A stretch of 64,000 nt of DNA from Pictodentalium vernedei (Eukaryota > Mollusca > Scaphopoda > Dentaliida > Dentaliidae): positions 183,652,083 to 183,716,082 of the forward strand of contig CM062297.1 of assembly GCA_031216915.1 (NCBI GenBank). Direction: 5' to 3'. Within the stretch, counting starts at the first letter, position 1. Each line of letters opens with the position of its first letter. The position numbers were made by a program, and so were the translations under genes. Below, piece after piece: positions 58,406-64,000 of this stretch. The notes beneath the pieces were generated by a model that did not search any database, was not told the DNA's origin, and saw only the letters and a list, made by a program, of their open reading frames with translations.

Positions 58406-58463
58406 GACGCCAAGTGATGAGAAAAGCTCACCTGGCCTAAAAGGCCAGGTGAGCTAAAAAAAA
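55543..58463 (+). mobile_element. HINE with ~310 bp tandem units
   Basis: Starts ACCCATAGGCTCTATAGAGC then CGCTCACCTGGAACTAC, and ends with hairpin GCTCACCTGGCCTAAAAGGC / CAGGTGAGCTAAAAAA. The 5' GCTCACCTGG matches the complement of the 3' arm. Units of ~310 bp are marked by GATTTCCCATAGG, TAACTATAAGC and CATTCCTGCCA-TTTGGTTCA (starts near 55610, 55901, 56222, 57138, 57440, 57752, 58073). 56400-57065 is foreign repeat P sequence. The microsatellite is reduced to TTACGGACGCC. Non-coding. Confidence 0.8.
56400..57065. repeat. Repeat family P insertion inside the HINE
   Basis: Third copy of the sequence at 8141-8470: CTATAAACTACGTATCTTTA, GACATCATTTTCTGGAAAGC with its hairpin partner TAGCTTTCCAGAAAATG, and TTATTTTGACTTGTACTGTA. 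It breaks the ~310 bp unit rhythm between 56222 and 57138, so it was inserted there. Confidence 0.7.
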
Positions 58464-59049
58464 TGAGACTCAATCTGGACTTGTCGAAAGATTTATTAAT
58501 ATTTACAAGATAAAATCAATTCTACAAGCATGCGACAACTAAACTGGAAAAAAGAAGGAAATTTTACAGCAGCATGGAAGTCAAAAACAGAAACAGAAAA
58601 TCACAACCTCGAGCGAAAGCGTGCCGGGAATTTCGGACCAGCCGAATATGTAAATGGATTATTCTCAATGATGTTACCACTGTTTGTTCTGTGGTGGAAA
58701 TATCGCTGAGTATAATACATGTACATGCGCCCAACACTCTGAATGTACAACCCTCATTTCCTAACACGTATACCTCTATTGTTTTTCAATCTTTATTTTT
58801 GACAGCAGTTAAAGATTCTACAAATCAACAATAAAATGACCTCAAAGGTTATTTTATTGCAGATTTTTAGAAATTATTTCCTAGTATTTCGCAGAGAAAA
58901 CCTCTGGTGTAGCCGGGGGTCTAGACCCCCCTCCCCCCTCCCAAAACGAATGACAGTTCCCCCTCCAAATGGGAAAATTAGAGAAATTTACACCTGGCTA
59001 GATAAAATTGCGGTGGTAATGATATGAACACAATCTCTGTGGCTTACAA
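58464..59049. other. Spacer
   Basis: No gene recognised. 58917-58970 is C-rich. Confidence 0.4.
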
Positions 59050-60275
59050 AATGAAAGTGTCAATGACACTACAGCCTAATTTGACTGTGTGTAGTGTTTA
59101 ATGAAAAGGATAATGTTCAATGTTTATGAAAGGATTACGAAATAAGTCAAGCATTGTGATAATATAACAATAAAATGAGTTTGGAGGGCATTATGGCTTC
59201 TTAGCAGCCAAAAAGGAATGAATAACAGCGCAAGGGTTTAATACCGGCCCGAGTCGAGGGCTGTTAATAAGCCAGAAGGCTGTTATTCATTCCTCGAGGG
59301 CCATTAATAAACTGGGCCGCCCAACAAAATCATGTTAGTTCTATTATTACCATGATGAAAGGCTGTTAATCAGTTTTGTTTTCATTAACAGTCTGCCATC
59401 CGGTTCTGGTTGCTTGACACCATGAATTACGGAGTTTTCAAGCCCTGCTGACCATAATATAGGACAGACTCATCTAGATGTACCTAGTTATCTGACCAAG
59501 CTACAATAATCTGAGGTGTAGACTGTACTAAATCAGTTTTGTTTTCATAAACAGCCCGCCGCCGGTTCTGGTTGCATGACACCATGAATTTATTTATTGG
59601 TGTTTAAGGTCACATATTTCTGCACAATGGCTAATCATGACCGCAACAGTTTTAAGGGTGGAGGAAGCCGGAGTACCTGGAGAGAACCACCGAGCAACAG
59701 CGAGCAACTGTCGGCTCCCCAACATACTTACTCCACACAAGCAGGGTTAGCATTGGTTGAAGACAGGTGCACCATTGACGTGCAGTACACCTTAGTACAC
59801 AACGCCACCGTGCCCTCACGTGGGCAATGGGGGTGAAGTGTCTTGCCCAAGGACACAACGCAGTTGCCGCAGGTGGGATTCGAACCGAGGACCTCTCGGC
59901 TTGCAGCCTGCACCTCTTCCAACTGAGCCACCGCACCCCCCGACACCATAAATTATGGAGCTTTTGAGCCACCCTACTGACCATAATAGGACAGACTCAT
60001 TTAGATATACCTAGTTATCTGACCAAGCTTCAATAATCTGAGGTGTAGATTGTACTAAATAATTCAGGCCTGGGTTGTTGTTGCCCTCATAGATAATGTC
60101 TATCAACCAAAGTTAACAAGTTACACTAAAATCACTCCAAAACAAGCCATCCTACCAAGGTACAATGAAATCCCTTCATAAACATGACTCGTAGACTTTG
60201 CTAAAGGAATCTAGGTCACATGTCAGTCCAGCGGTCATGGTTGACTGATCGTCACCACAATTCGTCAAGTTAAGC
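59050..60275 (+). mobile_element. HINE, AATGAAAGTG family, with SINE inside
   Basis: Starts AATGAAAGTGTCAATGACAC then AGCCTAATTTGACT, and ends ATTCGTCAAGTTAAGC. Units of the type at 27518-28693 are recognisable (CTCATCTAGATGTACCTAGT, TGAGGTGTAGACTGTACTAA, ATGAAATCCCTTCATAAACA). 59180-59300 holds an unrelated inverted repeat (GGAATGAATAACAGC / GCTGTTATTCATTCC). The closing CTAAAA is changed to CATATT. Non-coding. Confidence 0.65.
59592..59941 (-). mobile_element. tRNA-headed SINE with target duplication
   Basis: On the minus strand the head starts GGGGGGTGCGGTGGCTCAGT, containing an A box (TGGCTCAGTTGG) and a B box (GGTTCGAATCC). The body has GTGTCCTTGGGCAAGACACT and the same central and 3' blocks as the 5S-headed SINE, with a tail of ACACCAATAAATAAAT. 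Flanking repeats GACACCATGAATT (59578-59590) and GACACCATAAATT (59942-59954) differ at one base. RNA polymerase III transcript, LINE-mobilised. Confidence 0.9.
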
Positions 60276-60594
60276 ATATTATGTTGATGCTGGCCTAATT
60301 TTCCCAGCATAGGCTATAAATAGATCTGGTTTACGTCAATGCCCACTAGCTACCAAATGGAATACAGGTCTGCATCATTTGATTCCAGATTTCTAGATAT
60401 GTTACCCAGAGTGACTTTCTCAGTCTTTTTACACACAGAAATATAGAAAGTGCATATTAATACAATTCATTTTTAATTTGAAAAGTAAATCTGTCCTCTA
60501 AAAACAAACTGCAAGTTTTGCAGTTCAAAGGATTCATATTCATTGAATGCTCTTTGTATTATCGTTGGAAGTAAAAATTTTTAATCTATGGGGA
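60276..60594. other. Spacer
   Basis: Nothing recognised. Confidence 0.4.
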
Positions 60595-60662
60595 TTTGCC
60601 TTGTTACAATTTTTGGGAGGTGTCTGTGGACACTCTCCCATAAATTGTAACAAGGCAAACAT
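60595..60662. repeat. Hairpin
   Basis: Arms TTTGCCTTGTTACAATTTTT and its near-complement (AATTGTAACAAGGCAAA) around GGGAGGTGTCTGTGGACACTC-like inner pairing. Confidence 0.8.
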
Positions 60663-60869
60663 ATTGGAAATGCATCCAAATAAATATGCATCAATCAAAA
60701 AATGTTTGGGTTAACCCGGAGTTTGTACTAATAATGGGAGACAACAGAAATTTCCAAAGAGGGGGTTCAAATTCATTGAAGGATTGCCTGAGAAGCAAAA
60801 CACTTTTTCTTTGGCCTTACCAAGCATATATATGTTCATATAAACAAACGGACAATTATTATTCTGCTG

Positions 60870-61613
60870 CAACAATTTATACAATTTAAAAGATTCAATC
60901 CCTAATAAACATTCATTAATCTTAGCCACAACAATGTTTTTCCAATTTTCAACCGACTGCAGTTCTGTGTGGAAGTACAGTACATATTTCTCCAAATACG
61001 ATTTTCTAATTTGGCATACTTCCAATTTTCTTTTTAAGCTGCCCCCATAATATGAATATTTTAACCAGAGGTTGTCACTTCCAAAAAGTTCTGGAAATAA
61101 TTTTTTGAACACGTTCTTTGCCAAGTGTCTGTGGCCATGGGAATTCATTTCAATTCTTCTTTAGAAATATAATATGGAGGGGGGAATGTTCATGAATGGA
61201 TCCTCCAAATCATCCATCTATGTTATTAGAGCTGGAATTAAAACTGTAACTTGTAAATCCTCACAGACTCCATGCATTCTATCACTACCACAGAGTTTTT
61301 TAATTTCATTCATTATGAGTTTCTGTGTTATTTCCATATCTACAATTTTCTTATGGAGACTGCCTAATTTTTTATCTTGTTTCTTTTCGAAGTCTTTTAG
61401 CCACTTTAATATGTCGATCTCAGACTTGTTTGTTGTGTCACTAATATCACTTCCGGAGTCAGAACATGATGAAGATGGATTATCCGTTTTTTCTTTATCC
61501 ATGTATATGATAGAATTTAGCATTGTTAGTGAATGAGACAGTGACAGGATACATGACAAATCGTCTCTGCTAGCAGTGATGGAGGGACCAAGTGGTCCAA
61601 TTGGCTCTGTCAT
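60870..61613 (-). pseudogene. BEN-like domain gene, decayed
   Basis: One minus-strand frame from 61613 carries an acidic/serine region, then an amphipathic, probably coiled-coil stretch (ILKWLKDFEKKQDKKLGSLH). After in-frame stops near 61218 and 61163 comes SHGHRHLAKNVFKKLFPELF, YSYYGGSLKRK and ENWKNIVVAKINECLLG. The last three follow the layout of BEN-type domains in invertebrate proteins (S-K-E-E-L...A-x-x-L...FPE-L...G...K..LD..K...W..I...IN). BEN domains bind DNA or chromatin partners. At least two stops make this a pseudogene, unless introns skip them. A multicopy or transposon-borne origin is possible. Confidence 0.5.
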
Positions 61614-61639
61614 CCACGCTTCAGCTGGAACGTCTGAAA

Positions 61640-61838
61640 AAAAACTGTTGTTGTTGTTCCAGTTGTTGTTCCTGCTCTTGTTCTTCCAGTTGTTGTTCTT
61701 GTTGTTGTAGTGGTTGTTGCTCCTACTGTTGTTGCTCTTGCTGTTGTTCCTGCTCTAGCTGTTGTTGTTGTTGCTGCTCTGGCTGTTGTTGTTGTTCCTG
61801 CTGCAGTTGTTCCACTAATTTGAGCACCTGTGCAGCCT
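61640..61838 (-). repeat. CAA/CAG-rich (polyglutamine-type) tract
   Basis: On the minus strand, AAQVLKLVEQLQQEQQQQ leads into ~45 codons of Q and E with one stop. It is preceded by a possible splice acceptor (AATATTTCAG at 61839-61848) and lies just upstream of the BEN-like frame, so it may be the N-terminal exon of the same decayed gene. The plus-strand Cys/Ser-rich frame here is only its shadow. Confidence 0.55.
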
Positions 61839-61861
61839 GAAATATTTTTTTAAAACATCAG

Positions 61862-62385
61862 TGTACATGTATACCTGGTTGGACAAGTGCTACACCAACG
61901 TATTGTTCGCTGATAAGCAAAACGAATCAAGAGAAAAGGACACTGTTCTGCCAAGAACTCACAAAGAATAACAAAACATTTGCCGACGTAATTTTTAGCG
62001 CTGACTGTACCATACAATTACATGACAATAAAACAATGTACTTCAGGGAAATTAATGTGGAGTCTCCATTGATCCAACGTCTGAAACACCCGTTGAGGGA
62101 TATTAATGTGGAGTCTCCATTGATCCAACGTCCGAAACACCCGTTGAAAGTACATATGTGGGCCATCATTTCACATCAACGAACACACCCTCTCTTAATA
62201 TTGGACAAAGAATTCTTCATGGATACAATTTTAAAAAATGTGTTGTTGCCATTTCTTAAAAATTCTTTTGCATGGACACATAGGTTTGTTCAGGACAATG
62301 ACCCAATACACACTTCTAAATATGCAGAGAGTTTCATTGAGGAAAATGTATTAACTGGTGGAGGTGGTCAGCCAGTGAGTATTAT
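61862..62385 (+). pseudogene. Tc1/mariner transposase fragment
   Basis: One uninterrupted plus-strand frame of about 170 codons. GWTSATPTYCSLISKTNQ and EKRTLFCQEL precede FADVIFSADCTIQLHDN, where the first catalytic aspartate region (usually FSDE) reads FSAD. Then come HPLKVHMWAIISHQRTHPLL and HRFVQDNDPIHTSKYAESFI with the second catalytic D in QDNDP. The third acidic region (NWW..PPxSPDLNPIE) is missing: after EENVL the sequence turns into GGGGQPV and unrelated repeat. The N-terminal helix-turn-helix is also absent. A 51 bp segment is duplicated in frame (62045-62146, INVESPLIQR twice). Inactive fragment, though its frame is oddly clean. Confidence 0.8.
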
Positions 62386-62530
62386 GTCAATATCTCAACA
62401 CAAATATGAATGCCATTAGAATCGGCTCAACGAGGAGACACTCTAATGGTGTCCATATTTGCATGGTTTTTACTAAAGATTTTTAACCTTTACCTAACGT
62501 AGCGGACGAAAATACGGTTACAAAATTAAT
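62386..62530. repeat. Hairpin repeat and TTAA-MITE end
   Basis: AAATATGAATGCCATTAGAAT and its partner ATTCTAATGG-like arm TCTAATGGTGTCCATATTTG surround CGGCTCAACGAGGAG. It ends TTTAACCTTTACCTAACGTA, the terminal motif of the TTAA MITEs. A decayed relative. Confidence 0.5.
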
Positions 62531-62639
62531 AAGCATGGGACAATGGCCCCAACCCATATGCAAGTTTGAACTAGCCTTGACGGTAATGTGGAACAGAAAA
62601 ATTTTCCATGTGGAAAGAGTGAAAACAGAAAAATTTTCC

Positions 62640-63070
62640 AAGTCGAAAAAGGACCATAACTCTGGGAATTTTTTTGGAATGGAACTCGTTCCTTGTGCAT
62701 ATCTGTTCCCCCATGAAAATCTATCAGCATACCAAAAGAGATCCAAATCTTTCAGAGGTCGGGGGCATAACAAGAATATCTCAATATCAATATGAATATC
62801 ATTAGATATCATCTCCATGGACATTTACCTGCCAAATAATTCCCCCATACAGGTCAATCAGAATAACAAAGGAGATCCAAATCTGAGCGATGGTTTTGAA
62901 ATTACAAAGCAAAACATTGGTATGGACAGAAGTTTCGACAGATGGACAGACAGAAGGACGGTGGGCTTCACTTGATACCCCCAAATCCTTGTTCGGATAA
63001 CAAGAATATCTCAATATCAATACCATTAGATATCATCTCCATGGGCATTTATGTGCCAAATAATTCCTGG
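62640..63070. mobile_element. HINE-like debris
   Basis: Blocks GGACCATAACTCTGGGAAT, TACCAAAAGAGATCCAAATC and AACAAAGGAGATCCAAATCT repeat at ~170 bp spacing, followed by a GACAGATGGACAGACAGAAG tract and TTGATACCCCCAAATCC. The phrase ACAAGAATATCTCAATATCA occurs at both 62770 and 63000. A worn HINE with few units. Confidence 0.5.
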
Positions 63071-63479
63071 GTATATATCCCGCATGCAATGAAAATAATA
63101 TTTAAAAATTATTAAATACTGGATAATGCCCCACATGCAGTGAAACACCTGAATGATTTCTGTTCTTGTTGTACATTTATTTCGCACTCTAAAATCAGTT
63201 GTCTTGAACAATAACTCAAATTAATTTTTAAGACAATTGATTTGAGAGTGCGCACTTGAGCCCTTATTGTTCCTGTATTGTCATTTGAAACTTTATATAT
63301 ATAATATTTATGCCCCAGTCTATCAATATACAAAGAATGTATCACGTTATATCACAACATTTGTCCTATAATTGTATTTGTGTTCGTGAAGGCTACTAAA
63401 CACCGAACACAAGCACTGATATTTGAAAGAAAAAATTCATAAAATCACTTCAAGTGAACGGATCCACTTGAAACTTTTT
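63071..63479. other. Spacer
   Basis: AT-rich, with a short hairpin TTGTCTTGAACAATAACTCAA near 63198-63220 and an imperfect inverted repeat CTAAAATCAGTTGTCTT / AAGACAATTGATTTGAG (63188-63247). No gene. Confidence 0.4.
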
Positions 63480-64000
63480 AAATATATAGAGGATATCTAG
63501 TGTTTTTGAGTGGATACCGAAAGTTAAAAAATTTATAGTAATTTATATATTTTTTATACTTACCAATGACCCAGACTTAGCTGGTGCTAACTCTAAAATA
63601 CTTTTACTCCACTGCGCATGCGCAGTGTCAAGGAGGTCTCGAAATTGCCGCCAAAAGTCATTCTTACAACCAGTGCCTGGTAAGCGTTATGTACTCAGCG
63701 GGGAGGTATGAGTTCCCAACTCATGGGAGGGCCATCCCCATCTGGGTCATTGGTAAGTATAAAAAATATATAAATTACTATAAATTTTTTAACATTTTTA
63801 TACTGTACCAATGACCCAGACTTAGCTGAATAGGAAAAAGGTTGGAGGGCCTAGGACATAAGGAAAATCCAATAGACTCAATTACCCATAACAGACCTAT
63901 TCCCCAAAGGAGGAATGGAGAGATAGGCTTACATGTATCTTTCTTATTTGTATCAAAAAAGAAAGACACAACACTATTCTGTAATTGAGCACAATAACAT
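63480..64000 (-). mobile_element. Third DIRS copy, left end only (runs off the window)
   Basis: TAGTGTTTTTGAGTGGATAC, TACCAATGACCCAGACTTAG, ACTGCGCATGCGCAGTG, GTACTCAGCGGGGAGGTATG and AGGGCCTAGGACATA follow DIRS copy 2 (47340-47720) closely, in the same orientation. The internal inverted repeat (TACTTACCAATGACCCAGA at 63559 against TCTGGGTCATTGGTAAGTA at 63741) is kept. Whether the rest is whole cannot be seen. Confidence 0.8.

Noticed and set aside
59860-59940. A genuine tRNA gene on the minus strand.
   Set aside because: A and B boxes are present, but no anticodon and acceptor stems fold properly and the sequence continues into a SINE body with target duplication.
61592-61840. Plus-strand cysteine/serine-rich open frame.
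   Set aside because: It is the antisense shadow of the CAA/CAG glutamine tract.

Overview
The window looks like repeat-dense nuclear DNA of a marine invertebrate, most likely a bivalve mollusc. This is inference. It rests on many pearl/DINE-1-like Helitron-related non-autonomous elements with internal ~160-310 bp tandem units, ACGG-type microsatellites and 3' hairpins (a build described from oysters and clams), on DIRS retroelements, and on one exon of an animal SPSB3-type gene. There is no operon-like coding and nothing bacterial. Most long open frames are by-products of repeats.

Layout. 1-21 kb: small inverted-repeat elements, a SINE body, TTAA-flanked palindromic MITEs (some nested or abutting), and several Helentron-associated elements (HINEs) at 4.1-6.0, 9.1-11.0, 12.6-14.9 and 15.9-19.2 kb, the last with a second HINE inside it. 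21.3-32.7 kb: a fossil DIRS-type retroelement on the minus strand that hosts a mariner-type MITE and two HINEs. 34.08-40.27 kb: the most gene-like object, a 6.2 kb DNA transposon with ~165-175 bp terminal inverted repeats and a TTA target duplication. It encodes a degraded transposase with two zinc modules, a conserved core, an XPG/FEN1-like nuclease and a C-terminal CXC cysteine cluster. I assign it to the Academ superfamily (XPG-bearing type) from memory of that architecture. 41-44 kb: a MITE, the last coding exon of an SPSB3-like host gene (minus strand), a fold-back element and a 5S-headed SINE. 44.3-47.3 kb: another HINE array. 47.3-55.25 kb: a second DIRS fossil whose right end is split by a 980 bp hAT-type element with a perfect 8 bp duplication. 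55.5-60.3 kb: two more HINEs, one carrying a tRNA-headed SINE. 60.7-62.4 kb: a decayed BEN-like domain gene with a glutamine-rich tract (minus strand) and a Tc1/mariner transposase fragment (plus strand). 63.48 kb to the end: the start of a third DIRS copy.

How the parts relate. Nesting gives a relative order: DIRS copies are older than the HINEs and the hAT and mariner elements inside them, and one HINE family (start AATGAAAGTG) is older than another (start CAAGAGGCC). The window holds its own comparison sites: two HINE insertions have related unoccupied copies of the target elsewhere in the window (8.31 kb and 44.03 kb), which fixes the element ends. The only host-gene material I can support is the SPSB3-like exon and, less surely, the BEN-like pseudogene.
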